Assembly: GCA_017853575.1 (NCBI GenBank)
Contig: JAFMJI010000035.1
Span: forward strand, 1 to 45,006
Source of the DNA: Chitinophagaceae bacterium
GTDB taxonomy: Bacteria; Bacteroidota; Bacteroidia; Chitinophagales; Chitinophagaceae
Reading direction: 5' to 3'
Length of the DNA stretch: 45,006 nucleotides
Under the pieces are notes generated by a model. The model searched no databases. It was not told where the DNA came from and was given only the letters and a program-made list of their open reading frames with translations. A program made the translations under genes and the position numbers. This document shows, piece after piece, positions 7,365 to 18,800 of this stretch (position 1 is the first letter of the stretch; each line of letters opens with the position of its first letter).

Positions 7365-8495
7365 TTAAATATTATGTTGTGTTTTAATTGCATTAAAATT
7401 CTCTACCACCTCAGAGGCTAGAAGAACTCTATTATAAACTTTAAATACAGGAAGAGTCATTGGAAAGTTATCTCCAGGAGTTCCTCCTATATAGTGTACT
7501 GCTTGAGTAGTATTTAAACCTCCAGAATCTTTTAAGTTGCCATCTATTGTTCTAACAAGTACACCATTCTTATAGCATTTAAACTGTCCAGTTCCTGCCT
7601 CATGTGTAAATATAAAATGAATTGTTTCATTAGCAGGAGCTGAATAATATATACCGGTAGTATATCCCCAAGCGGAATCACCATAGTTTCCACTATTATT
7701 AACTCTTCTTAAAAAATATAAAAGATCACCAGCCCAATCTCCTCTCATAAATATTGTAAATCCTATTCCTCCGGCACCATAAAGAAGATATCTAGATCCA
7801 ACAAGATTATGGGTATGTCTAAAAACAAATTCTACACTACAACTGCTTGTAGGATAGAACCCTGAAGAAAGTGTTAAATAGTCATCTGTTCCATCAAAAA
7901 CAATTTGACCTGAAGAATTATAAGAAAGATTTGTAAGAGTAATTGTAGTATTACCAGTAAGATCTTTTAAAGCTTCCGTTGTAGATCTTGTTCCTACTGT
8001 AAAAGGACTAACATAAGGTCCTGCTTCTATCTGAACATTTCTAACTGTAGGATTTCTTCCTGTACCATAGATAGTATAAGTAGCAAGCATTGCTCTGTTA
8101 TCTCCAGGAGTATTTGCTTGCCAAGTAGCGTCTGGACCAGAAGGCGTAATATTAGGAAATACAAAACGTTGCCACTCTGTTGTTAAAGTTACCCATTGAC
8201 CTACAAATCCATACTTAGTATATGAACCATTCTGCATATAAACAAGACAGTCTCCAAAAATATTACCCTTCATTTCCATAGAAAGAGTATAAGGTATTAA
8301 ACCATATGTTTCAAAAATTGGGACAAGATTATAATATTGACCAAACTCACCTCTAGACATAACCTCTGCAGGATTTCCTATTGTAGATATATAATTTACA
8401 ATAGGCTTGCCTAAATAAGAATTCTTAATGTCCTTTGTGTTAAAAGAGAATGTTAAACCTTGTTTAACTGTTTTAGGTCCTACTTTAGTTGGCAT
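7365..8495 (-). CDS. LamG-like tail appendage protein, paralogue
   Basis: A 376-aa paralogue of the preceding LamG-like protein. It has the same N-terminal layout (KTVKQGLTFSFNTKDIKNSY, compare KDSLVLSIDTKDMLNCY) and the same C-terminal LamG pattern (CSVEFVFRHTH, TIHFIFTHEAGTGQFKCYKNG, FKVYNRVLLASEVVENFNAIKT). The middle diverges and lacks the Cys cluster. The paralogues are adjacent and in the same orientation, so they arose by tandem duplication followed by divergence, mainly in the middle. Probable role: exchangeable carbohydrate-binding appendage at the tail tip or fibres. No signal peptide. Confidence 0.82.
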   Translation of the reverse strand: MPTKVGPKTVKQGLTFSFNTKDIKNSYLGKPIVNYISTIGNPAEVMSRGEFGQYYNLVPIFETYGLIPYTLSMEMKGNIFGDCLVYMQNGSYTKYGFVGQWVTLTTEWQRFVFPNITPSGPDATWQANTPGDNRAMLATYTIYGTGRNPTVRNVQIEAGPYVSPFTVGTRSTTEALKDLTGNTTITLTNLSYNSSGQIVFDGTDDYLTLSSGFYPTSSCSVEFVFRHTHNLVGSRYLLYGAGGIGFTIFMRGDWAGDLLYFLRRVNNSGNYGDSAWGYTTGIYYSAPANETIHFIFTHEAGTGQFKCYKNGVLVRTIDGNLKDSGGLNTTQAVHYIGGTPGDNFPMTLPVFKVYNRVLLASEVVENFNAIKTQHNI

Positions 8496-8509
8496 TGCTT
8501 TAGTTGTAT

Positions 8510-9220
8510 TTATACACCATACCGACTACGGTACATGTTAAAAGTCTGTTGTACTTTAGATAAATTATGTGCCTCAGAATAAATCATAAACACACCAATA
8601 TAACCATTAAAAAATCTCCATCCCCACAAAGAACCTAAGACTCCTTGGTTACCTCCTCCAAAGTATTGTCCTGTACCAGTATCAGCAGTTAGAGTCCCAT
8701 TCAAACTATCATTTAAATATAAATTCATAGTAGTAGAACTGTTTCTAACCCATGCAATCTGAGACCAAGTATTCAAAGGAACAGAAGGACCTGTACTAAT
8801 ATACTCTCTCCATTCAGTGTAGTACTGATACACTCCAATCTTTCCACCCGCTAATTCATATCCTAAATTTACAGGTCCACCACTATAGTGTGAAAATATT
8901 CCTCCTGTAGAAGATATAGGATATACCCAAGCATATACGGTACAAATTTCAGGTAAACCTAAAGGATTATATGTATTAGCTCCTAAATCATATCTAATTT
9001 GGTCATTACTACCATCAAAGAAAAACGATCCTGCACCAAGAGAAGAAAACTCAGCACCATTTGTTAAATTAGCAGTAGCGTTAATAGGATTATAAATTGA
9101 GTTTGCAACAAGATTACTAGCAGAGGTACTACCGTTATAGGATTTTCCTAACACGGGATCTAAGTAGTATTCACGATTTAAAACAATTCCTGGAATTATA
9201 GGACCATGATGTAGTGCCAT
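8510..9220 (-). CDS. LamG-like appendage protein, short paralogue
   Basis: A 236-aa protein starting MALHHGPIIPGIVLNREYY. I prefer the ATG at 9220 to a TTG six bases earlier. It is essentially a single LamG-like domain: SSLGAGSFFFDGSNDQIRYD, EICTVYAWVYPISS, NTWSQIAWVRNSSTTMNLYL and WRFFNGYIGVFMIYSEAHN. Its C-terminus (NMYRSRYGV) parallels YKTRYNIF and AIKTQHNI of the two longer paralogues. It lies 12 bases after the stop of the 2199-aa fibre gene. It may attach to or extend that fibre as a glycan-binding tip; this is inferred from order and domain type. Confidence 0.8.
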   Translation of the reverse strand: MALHHGPIIPGIVLNREYYLDPVLGKSYNGSTSASNLVANSIYNPINATANLTNGAEFSSLGAGSFFFDGSNDQIRYDLGANTYNPLGLPEICTVYAWVYPISSTGGIFSHYSGGPVNLGYELAGGKIGVYQYYTEWREYISTGPSVPLNTWSQIAWVRNSSTTMNLYLNDSLNGTLTADTGTGQYFGGGNQGVLGSLWGWRFFNGYIGVFMIYSEAHNLSKVQQTFNMYRSRYGV

Positions 9221-9232
9221 ATACAAATATAA

Positions 9233-12200
9233 TTATTTATTCTCTAATGCTTTTATACGAGTAAGTAAACTGTCAATGGTAGACTGCTGTTCCTTCATTG
9301 CTTCTACCAAGAGAGGAATAATCTTAGTGTAAGCCAAGTTCTTGTATCCATCTTCTTGAGTAGTAACGGCTTCTGGAAGTACTGCCTCAACATCTTGAGC
9401 AATAAGACCTACGTCATGTGTGCCTACTTGCTCACCTGAGTTCCAATCAAACTCTACTCCGCTCAAAGCCTTAATCTTTTCTACAGGAGTACTGATAGGA
9501 GTGATGTTATCCTTAAGTCTAGAATCTGAAGGCTGAACAATCGGGTAGTCAAAGTTAACAGTATTTCCGCCTCTAGGTACGTACCACATTCTTGAGTCTG
9601 CACCGTTTTCAGCAATACGTCTGAATTCAATGTCTTGACCTCCAGCATCCCCAGTAAGACGTATTTTAAGTGCTTTCCAACTAGTGTCTGCTTGACCTCT
9701 TATCAAGAAGTAAGTCAAAGGATCTTGGTTGTAACCTACATTACCGTGAACTTCTAAACCTGTTCCGTTACCTCCTACAATAGTACACAAGTTACCTTCT
9801 TGCTCTACCAATGTTTTCCATGTACTCCAGTTTCCATTCCAACCAGTTCTATAAGTACCTTTTCTAAAAATAGTACCAATGTTACCTGAGTTTTCTGGGA
9901 AGTACATTTGCAATAATGGACCACCAGTTTCTCCGTAAGATAAAGCTACACCGTAATCGTAGGTAAGGTTAGGTCTGTTAGCTCCACTGTGTCCTAGTGC
10001 GTTAGATACAATTAACTTACCACTTACGTAGTAACTATTCCAGTCTTGTCCATAGATGTCACCAAACTTACTAAGTTGTTGTGCCATTGTTGCACTTCCT
10101 GCAGTAGTAGCACTTCCTGCTGTAGAAGCATAACTTACTGATTGACTACCTATATTTCCATTATGTACAAGTGTTCTCCAAGGTCCTACATCTCCAGGAC
10201 TAATACTTCTAACAAAGAAGTCTGATTTATTCCAGAAAGCAGTTGCTATATGGAACTCATATTGGTTACTTGTTGAACTATTATGGTGAGCATTTACAAT
10301 CAAATGGTACCAATCACTTGTTGGCATATTTGACATACCACTTCCATCGTAGAACCCAGAAGATAATCCTCCAGCAGAATTAGCACCACTATTACCAGTT
10401 GTTCTATATCCAAGTGTATTTACACCGTTACCTTTAACGAAGTATATTGAATCAGTTCCATCAAATAATTCTGAGTCCGCAGCCTTACCTGAAGTGGTTA
10501 ACCAACCACCATAATTTCCAAGTTGATTTCTTACGTGAGCAATACTTGATTTTCTAGACCAACCATCACCATTAGAAGTAATAAAACTACTAATTGTTGG
10601 GTTCTCAGTCTCAGATGTATTGAAATTTACATGGTTAGCGTATATGTAACCATTAGAATCACGTTGAACAACATGGTTTCCAGTTACCCCAGTTGAGTAG
10701 CTAAATCCCAATGAAGTCAAGAATCCACCATAGTTGCCTAGATCATTGGAGAACTGAGACAAGGCAGTAGGACGAGAACTTACGTTAGTCCATGCTACTG
10801 ATCCTGCACTACCTGTAACATTGATTCCCCAAGTACCTGAAGCACCTGATCCTGTAAGAGAAGGGGAGTAAGCTGTATAGTTTGCATCGTTAAGTAGTAC
10901 TCTCCAAGGGTTAAATGAACCAGCATCGCCATTTCTTGTTCTAAAGGCAATACCTGTTCCACTACCACTATAGGCAGCGTTAAGTTGAAGTGAATATCCT
11001 GTCTCACTGAATCTAGCAATAGGTCCTGTATAAGGAGCATTTACTGAATATGTAAATCCAGTTGAGTTACCATCCATTGTATTTGCATCAAGAGTAAATC
11101 CTTGATAATACATAAGTAAAGACGGTTTACTTGATACATTACCCCACGCTACTGCATTTGCTGTACCTGCAGTAGTTGCGTAACTTACTGATTGGCTTCC
11201 TATATTAGCAGTAGTAATTGCATCTGTAATTCCATAACCACTAATTGTAGTTGGCTTAGATGAAACATTCGCAAATGAAATACCAGTTATGTATCCACTA
11301 TTATTAGTAAACTGGGAAATGTTCATGCTTGTTAAACTACCTGCAGTGGTTGCGTATGAAACACTTTGAGAACCTATACTAGATGATGTAATTACAGTAG
11401 CACCATTTACTAAAAGATCTGCATTAAAATAGAAGTTAGGTCTATCTGTGTAAATGTGAGCATGAGAACTATTTGCAGGGCCAAACTGAATCCAACCAGA
11501 AGGAGTGGTATGTCTAAAACCCCAATCCCCATTTGCAAAATAATAGTTTGATCCAAGACTATGATTCCAGATTTTATATGTACCTACACCATTCAGTACA
11601 GAATTACTGTTAGGATCTAGATAATAACCAGTATCATTAGAGTCATAAAAAATAGGTGCTCTTAATGAACTTCCAGCCTGTAAGCTATTGTTAACATATA
11701 CATTACCTGCCCCAAGTGGATCACTTCCATTATTAACAGACATGACTTGTGTAACCATGTCATAGTCAGTATAAAATTTTATACCTTGATAGCCGGAATT
11801 TGCTCCTAATTTAATTCCTGTATGAAATGCAATTCTTAAATCAGGATAAGGATGATCCCATGATCCACTTTCTCTATATATTCCATATGCAGGAGATAGA
11901 TCATTATCAAAGTACATTCCATAAGAATGATTAGTACTTACACCATAATGATTTCTTAAATGATAAGAACTAAGTTTATCAGCGCTGAAATCTTGACCAG
12001 CTGCACCAGCTTTGTATGCATATCTACCATCTGATTCACTTTCTGTATAGTATCTATCATCGTGATTATGCGAAGGTAGAGAAGTAAGGTATCCAGCAGA
12101 TGCATGGTTACCCCACCCAAATGCGGTATTCCACTGACTAGAGTTACCGTATCCAGTAGAATATATAAGTCCACTAAAGGTTGCATTACCGTCTGGAGTC

Positions 12201-15200
12201 AATGCTAAGGAGTCTATTCTAGTAGCAAAATTCTTTACAAAGAAATTTAAAGAACCTGAAGACCATCCTCCGCAGTTTCCAACGCTTTCTTTCTTAGCTA
12301 CAATACCTGCTAAATTTACTGAGTTACTTCCTACAACACATTCATTGGAAGCAAATACCATACTTGCAGTAGTTTGATCTCCTCCGTTATTGTTGAATAT
12401 TACTAAAGATGGAATAGAACCATTTACTCCTGTAGAAGCGTTATCTCTTCTAAGAATAAGACGGGCAGTCCATTGATTAGGATTCTGATAAGTTGCTCCA
12501 TCCCACTGAAAGTTACTTTGTCCATTAGATGTGGTACCTCCAATAGATTGGTATCCTACAATACTTAAATTAGTAAGGTTAGAGTTACTATTAGGGTCAA
12601 GATAGTAGTTAGTATCATTTGAATCATAAAAGATAGGAGCACGGAATGAACCAGCAACAGTATTGTTACCACTCATATCCAGTACCCAACGATCTGCAGA
12701 AGCAGACCATCCACCAATACGCATTATGTTATCAGAATCTAAACCAAAGTTTACAGCATAGTTTCCTGCTCTATGGAATGACATAAACGCAGCATTACCA
12801 CCTGTAGCATATGCTTGAAGACTAGGACTGTCTAGTCCTCCCAAGTAAGATCCTCTATTACTTCTAAAGTAGAAATAGTTTCCTTCCGTTAATGTAGTTC
12901 CAGACAGAGGTACATAAGAACTTAAGGCAGAAGAAGTAACATAGCCTGGACCATTAGAAAGTTGATTTAAATTAGTTAGATTACCCGAATCCCAAACTTG
13001 TCTCCAAGCCTGAGAATTATTTATAGCAGTTGCACTAAAACTCCTATAATACATACTTCCATTAGAACTGAATCCTAATTGACTATTGTATTCTCCAGGA
13101 TGTCTGTTAATATTTAAAATAGCATTAGAATTATCAGTAGCAGGCATACCTAAAAGAGCAGCTCCTGTACTAATTTGTCCTGTAAATATTATTCTGTCTG
13201 TTCCAGGATGTGTATCTGCAGCACCTCCATCACCTAAAAAAGTATTGGTTTCTGTATAACCTGTAATATATCCATTAGGATTACTAGAGTTGTAAGGAGT
13301 ATACCCTAAAGCACCTGTTACTTGTCCTGATGTTATTCCTGTTAAGTATCCCGCACTAGCATGATTTCCCCAGTTGTAAGCGGCTATCCAGTTAGCAGAT
13401 GTTCCATAAGAAGTTGTAGTAATAAGTCCTGCAGTCCAGATACCTGTACCAATAGCTGTTTGAGTATTACCATTAGTCACAAACAACGCTTGGTGATCTA
13501 ATCCAGGTTTAGATTGTCCTCCTACGTTTGTATGTGTCCATGCTATACCATAAAGAGACCCAGTAGAAGTTCCATCAGTAGCTAACTTGTATGCATCACC
13601 CATTGCAAATACACCTTGGTATCTAGTAGAAGAATAAACACCTACTAAACCGTCTCCAAAGTTTTGGTTTGTATAAACATTACCATTAACTGATATGCCT
13701 GCAGAAATAGTTGTTAATTTCCAGTTTCCCCCAGAATATAAAAGAGTATCTCCATTACCAGGATTTAATCTAATACCCCAAGAACCTGAAGAGTTTAGAA
13801 GTCCAAATCCATTAGCATCAAAGTAACCTAAATGCCCTTTTAATACACTATTTTGATCTCTAACTTGAATTGAGCCGTAACTATCTGAATTTACTTGAAA
13901 ATTTAAATAGTTAGATCCATTATTAATAAATCTAGTACCCGCATTAAAGTGAAGTTGACTAACGTAGTTAACCTCACGATTCTGCATGTTAAAATTCCTA
14001 GACCAGTTTACATAGGTAGTATCATTTGTAACGTAGTTAAACAAAGCAGTATCTGTACCAGCATTCCTTGTATTCCAAGTAAAGGTGTAACCTGAATCCC
14101 AATACCAATGTAAACCATAATCAGAACCTGCTTGAGAACCTTCACCAAAGTAGAAGTGTGCATCACCTGAATCAGTTGCTCCTACTCTAAGAATGTCATT
14201 GATGTGAACTTCATCTCCGTTACCATCTCCCAAGTAAGTGTTTCCGTAAACACTTAACTGGTTGATATTCAATGTACCCAGTCTAGAGGTACCATCCATA
14301 TTTAGGTAGTAGTTATTATTATCACGGTCGACCAGAGTGTATGTATACAATGTATTATTGAAGTACATATCACCACTTACAATAAAGTAATTACTACTAT
14401 TCCACATAATTCTTCCTCCACTATCTTGACCAGTAGAAGTTACAAAATCAATGTAAGATCCGTTTCCTCCAAATAATTGTAGCTGAGCGTAGTTATCGGC
14501 TAGGTTAAAGCCCATACCCTTATTAGTCAAAGAGTATCTAGAACCTGCTACACTTCTGTCTCCTACATAGAATGGGAAGTTTGCATCTACTGTATCACTA
14601 TTGATAGCAATTTTACTATCTGAAATTGTAATAGAGTTAGATCCGTATTTACCAATATTAACTCTATTGTCAGCAAAAGCCTCAATTACAGGAAGACCTG
14701 CAATTGTATTTACTGAAAACAAAGAGTCACTTAAGTCATCTGTTACTGTAAATAAACGTCCATTTACTCCGTCTACTGCTAATACATCTAAACCACTAGT
14801 TGTACCAGTAACATATAATGGTACAGAACTTGGAGAAACTACAGCCTCTCCTTCACCAATTGAAAGAGATTTTGCAATAACCATTCTACCATCTGTTGTA
14901 AGAGATGCTGCACCTTGATTATCATTATGTGCTTCATCCCCCCACCAGAATCCTCTACCACTATTGTTATTCATTTGAAATGACATAGCATACTCATCAG
15001 TACCCAAATGACCATAATCATAGCCATTTTTCATACCAATAGTATAAGTACCACTATCCCAAACTCTTAACTTATCTCTTGTTTGGTTACCATTAAAACC
15101 AACAAACCCTACTGCTTCAATGTTTACTACACGTGAATTACCATTAGGATCTAAATAATAACTAGTATCCTGAGAGTCATAAAAAATAGGAGCACGCATA

Positions 15201-15832
15201 GAATGATCACTAAACCAATTACCAGTATTATCACAATAAGCTCCCCAGTTACTAGAAGAATTTAGAAATCCTATTCTACCGCTGTTTGTGTGTATACGTC
15301 TAGTAGTCTCATCCGTATCTGTCATATAAATATCAGCCGATGTACCACTACCTACGGTTAGTGCTCCATATACTTGAACATTGTAACTGTTGTCCATTCT
15401 TAGTCCCCAGTTACCTGCTGAGTTTAAGAAACCAATTTCATTTGATGAGTTAGCATAAAGATAACCTCTCAATGCACTTACATGACCTCCTGTGTAGAAT
15501 CTAATTGCGGATAAACCAGTCGTAGATGATGCATCCCAATAACCATTTGCTTGTGATGACCAATGCATTGTAGTACTTTCATTATACAGACCTGTGTTAG
15601 AGTTGTCATTTCTAAACCATGCAGTAGTATAAGTATTTGAGAATCTTACAGTACTTGAAGTAGATACTCTTTGGTTTTCTAAGGGTTGGAATCTTCCATC
15701 AGATTCAGTCTCAGTAAAATACCTATCGTCATGGTTATGAGACGGAAGACTGGTTAAAGCATAACTCCCGATGTTACCTGTGTGTATAGACTGGTAACCG
15801 CCTATTGTGGTATTGGATAATAAATTAGCCAT
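9233..15832 (-). CDS. Giant tail fibre, C-terminal peptidase S74 chaperone
   Basis: A 2199-aa fibre. The N-terminus (SYALTSLPSHNHDDRYFTETES) is a repeat type seen at fibre collars. The body is built from repeats: the APIFYDS.DT.YYLDPN type three times plus a degenerate copy, WGNHASAGYLT twice, and SIGSQSVSYATTAG several times. Residues about 2102-2199 form a peptidase S74 intramolecular chaperone (SDSRLKDNI, then GLIAQDVEAVLPEAV and a C-terminal coiled coil). In this family the domain drives trimerisation of beta-helical fibres and is then cut off by self-cleavage near the conserved Ser. It overlaps the upstream fibre gene by 8 bases. Role: long host-binding fibre. Function is confident; receptor unknown. 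Confidence 0.92.
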   Translation of the reverse strand: MANLLSNTTIGGYQSIHTGNIGSYALTSLPSHNHDDRYFTETESDGRFQPLENQRVSTSSTVRFSNTYTTAWFRNDNSNTGLYNESTTMHWSSQANGYWDASSTTGLSAIRFYTGGHVSALRGYLYANSSNEIGFLNSAGNWGLRMDNSYNVQVYGALTVGSGTSADIYMTDTDETTRRIHTNSGRIGFLNSSSNWGAYCDNTGNWFSDHSMRAPIFYDSQDTSYYLDPNGNSRVVNIEAVGFVGFNGNQTRDKLRVWDSGTYTIGMKNGYDYGHLGTDEYAMSFQMNNNSGRGFWWGDEAHNDNQGAASLTTDGRMVIAKSLSIGEGEAVVSPSSVPLYVTGTTSGLDVLAVDGVNGRLFTVTDDLSDSLFSVNTIAGLPVIEAFADNRVNIGKYGSNSITISDSKIAINSDTVDANFPFYVGDRSVAGSRYSLTNKGMGFNLADNYAQLQLFGGNGSYIDFVTSTGQDSGGRIMWNSSNYFIVSGDMYFNNTLYTYTLVDRDNNNYYLNMDGTSRLGTLNINQLSVYGNTYLGDGNGDEVHINDILRVGATDSGDAHFYFGEGSQAGSDYGLHWYWDSGYTFTWNTRNAGTDTALFNYVTNDTTYVNWSRNFNMQNREVNYVSQLHFNAGTRFINNGSNYLNFQVNSDSYGSIQVRDQNSVLKGHLGYFDANGFGLLNSSGSWGIRLNPGNGDTLLYSGGNWKLTTISAGISVNGNVYTNQNFGDGLVGVYSSTRYQGVFAMGDAYKLATDGTSTGSLYGIAWTHTNVGGQSKPGLDHQALFVTNGNTQTAIGTGIWTAGLITTTSYGTSANWIAAYNWGNHASAGYLTGITSGQVTGALGYTPYNSSNPNGYITGYTETNTFLGDGGAADTHPGTDRIIFTGQISTGAALLGMPATDNSNAILNINRHPGEYNSQLGFSSNGSMYYRSFSATAINNSQAWRQVWDSGNLTNLNQLSNGPGYVTSSALSSYVPLSGTTLTEGNYFYFRSNRGSYLGGLDSPSLQAYATGGNAAFMSFHRAGNYAVNFGLDSDNIMRIGGWSASADRWVLDMSGNNTVAGSFRAPIFYDSNDTNYYLDPNSNSNLTNLSIVGYQSIGGTTSNGQSNFQWDGATYQNPNQWTARLILRRDNASTGVNGSIPSLVIFNNNGGDQTTASMVFASNECVVGSNSVNLAGIVAKKESVGNCGGWSSGSLNFFVKNFATRIDSLALTPDGNATFSGLIYSTGYGNSSQWNTAFGWGNHASAGYLTSLPSHNHDDRYYTESESDGRYAYKAGAAGQDFSADKLSSYHLRNHYGVSTNHSYGMYFDNDLSPAYGIYRESGSWDHPYPDLRIAFHTGIKLGANSGYQGIKFYTDYDMVTQVMSVNNGSDPLGAGNVYVNNSLQAGSSLRAPIFYDSNDTGYYLDPNSNSVLNGVGTYKIWNHSLGSNYYFANGDWGFRHTTPSGWIQFGPANSSHAHIYTDRPNFYFNADLLVNGATVITSSSIGSQSVSYATTAGSLTSMNISQFTNNSGYITGISFANVSSKPTTISGYGITDAITTANIGSQSVSYATTAGTANAVAWGNVSSKPSLLMYYQGFTLDANTMDGNSTGFTYSVNAPYTGPIARFSETGYSLQLNAAYSGSGTGIAFRTRNGDAGSFNPWRVLLNDANYTAYSPSLTGSGASGTWGINVTGSAGSVAWTNVSSRPTALSQFSNDLGNYGGFLTSLGFSYSTGVTGNHVVQRDSNGYIYANHVNFNTSETENPTISSFITSNGDGWSRKSSIAHVRNQLGNYGGWLTTSGKAADSELFDGTDSIYFVKGNGVNTLGYRTTGNSGANSAGGLSSGFYDGSGMSNMPTSDWYHLIVNAHHNSSTSNQYEFHIATAFWNKSDFFVRSISPGDVGPWRTLVHNGNIGSQSVSYASTAGSATTAGSATMAQQLSKFGDIYGQDWNSYYVSGKLIVSNALGHSGANRPNLTYDYGVALSYGETGGPLLQMYFPENSGNIGTIFRKGTYRTGWNGNWSTWKTLVEQEGNLCTIVGGNGTGLEVHGNVGYNQDPLTYFLIRGQADTSWKALKIRLTGDAGGQDIEFRRIAENGADSRMWYVPRGGNTVNFDYPIVQPSDSRLKDNITPISTPVEKIKALSGVEFDWNSGEQVGTHDVGLIAQDVEAVLPEAVTTQEDGYKNLAYTKIIPLLVEAMKEQQSTIDSLLTRIKALENK

Positions 15833-18800
15833 TTATCTTTTTGTTTAATTCTTGGACTTGATTAGTTAATTCCTTTACTGCACCTATAAGAGCAGCAGTT
15901 AAGCGAGAGTAGTGAACCCCTATAGGTTCTCCGTTCTCATCATATTGTACAAATTCTGGGTACACCTCAGCAACTTCTTCTGCAATAAGACCTAGTTCAG
16001 TAGTTTCAGACCCAATCTTATTGTAAGTGACTGGTCTCAAATTTACTACCTTTTCTAAATTTCCCTCACTTGTTTCTACGTTTTCTTTTAGTTTAATAGA
16101 AGAGTTTTCTGTAATAGTTCCATTAACAGTTAAATTTCCATTAACAGTCAAGGCTCCACCAATTGATCCTCCACTTAAGGGTAAGTAGTTTGCTAAAGCA
16201 GAGTTGAGCGCATATCCTGCTGAGGCATGATTACCCCAACCATATGCTGTATCCCAGTTTCCAGAATTGTAACCAGAAGCTGATATAGTTCCAACAACTA
16301 CTAAATTACCTGCATGCCATGCATAACCATCTGCTCTAAATACATGGTAAAGGTTTTCAGAAACAGAACCACAACCATAACCTACACAAGAGTTTCCATA
16401 AATTCTAATCTCTTCATTGTTATCATCGTTAAGTTGGAATTCAAGCCAGCTGTTACCTGCACCTCTAGCAGAAGCTTCACTTATCCAACGCATAGAGTAA
16501 GGATCACTTTGAGGACTTCCAGCAGTATCTCTAAATCTAATCTCGTTAACATAAATAGGCGAAGCATATGCATTCAGACCAGCATTAAGAGTAAGAGCAC
16601 CAGTCATGGTATCACCAGACTTAGATACCTTACCTGCAATACTGTTAGTTACTGTAGTAGCAAAGTTTGAATCATCTCCTAATGCAGCAGCCAATTCATC
16701 TAGAGTATCTAGTGCTCCTGGTGCTCCATTAATTAAGTTATTGATTTGGGTAGTTACATAAGATGTAGTAGCATAGCCAGCAGAAGCGTGATTTCCCCAC
16801 CCAAAGGCTGTGTTCCAGTTACTTACGTTAGTTGAAGTGAAGTTAGCAGTTGTCCATACGTCAACATAATCAGCATAAGGAGTAGTAGATCCAAATGTTT
16901 GCTGATAGATACGCATTCCAATACCTGACTTCTTGAACATGACCAAATTGTCTGTTCCACCAGAACTATCGGTGTAAGAACGCATATGCAAATAATCTGC
17001 ATATGGGGCTCCTCCGTCATTATTCCAAGAAGTAAATCCGAACTGAAGATAACCTGCAGTAGTTTCTGAAGGAGAGATAATTCTATTGTCGTACCTAAGA
17101 AGTTGTCCTGTTTGATTAGTTACTTGACCAGATTCTGATGCATAGCCTGCATTATTTGCATAACTAACGTTTTGAGACCCTATGTTTCCTGAGTGAATAA
17201 CAGTTTGGTTGTCCCAATAAAGAACACCGTTAGTACGCATCTCAAGGAACTTACCCACTACCCCACTAATATGAAATGCTATACCTGTGGTTGTGTTGTC
17301 GTAAGATTCTGTCCAAAGAGCAGCACTTGTGTAGAGATTGTTAGTCTGTGACTTTCTTCCTCTTATTGTATTGTATCCGTAAATACCTCCATAGTTAATA
17401 AATTCACCATCGTTTCTAAGAATACCAGGAGTGTATACACCAGAACCATATTCTCCAGATTGATTAAGTCTAAGCCAAGAATCGTATGAAGCTATTGTGT
17501 CTTTATTATTTAAGTGAACTCTACCATCTCCAGTAATTCTAGTAGTCCAATTAGTTCCATTATTTACACCAATAGCATATCCTGCAGAAGGAGATACCCT
17601 AGTATACATACCATAGTCAAGACCAGAAGCATTTACATATAATCCCCAGTCATTATTATTTGACTTAGTTATGTAAACTACAGCATCTGTAGAAGAGTTA
17701 CCTGATCCTCCATCAAATATAGCAGCACCACTAACGTGAAATTTTTCAGAAGGAGTAGAAGTTCCAACACCTACGTTTCTAGCAGCATCAATTGTTACGG
17801 CTCTATTTTCTTGAATACTAAATCTTAATTCTGAACCAACTACATTAAAAGGTGCCCAAGCACCTAATCCTGAGTTATGCCCTCCAATTACAGCACCGTT
17901 AGTACTAGATGATAGATAACCACTTATAACTTTATCAGTTCCGCTTTTACCAAATACAGCAGTTCCATACCATGCCGATTCAGCAGGAACTGCTACGTCT
18001 CCTAGTAGAAGAGATCCTCCTGGAGTAATACGCATTTTTTCAGTAAGTGCAGACCCATTATAAGTCTTAAATAAAAGATTATATCCACTATTAATAATCT
18101 CAGCATCTCCACTACCCCATCTTAAACTATTGCCGCTATATATATTTATAGAACCAGCTACATCAAGTTTATAATTAGGAGCTGTAGTTCCAATACCTAC
18201 GTTACCTCCACTTTGGATGTAAACAGCGGTTGGAGAATATCGTGTTCCAAATGATAAGTCAGTAGCTCCAGTGCTGTAATAATGAAGTTTTATGTTTCCA
18301 AGTTCAGTTGCGGCATCTAAATCTTGCGAAAACCTGATTCCCGTAAAGTTACCATCACTAATACCGCCAACGTTATTTATATTTAATTGATAAGCGGCAG
18401 CTTGTGTAGCCCTACTCAAGCTTAATAAATGTGTAGGAGCAGTAGTTCCTATTCCTACGTTGCCACCATTAGTAATTACTGCGTAAGTAGTTCCACCACC
18501 ACTACTTCTAAAGTTGTGTGTTGTATTATCATAGTAGTTTGCTGGATCTCCAGATCCTCCCAAGTACATAGTAACACTGTTTGAAGCGTTGTATATTACA
18601 TTATATGTTCCACTGTTCTGGGCAATAAAAATGCCCCTAGAAGAAATAATTCCATCAACATCTAAACGGGATACAGGACTGACAGTACCAATACCTAAAT
18701 TTCCATTATTTAAAGTCATCCAATAGGATGCACTTTGTGATCTCCAATAGTGTATGTTTGAATCTATGTAATTTCCATCTCCTGCATTATATAAATGTAT

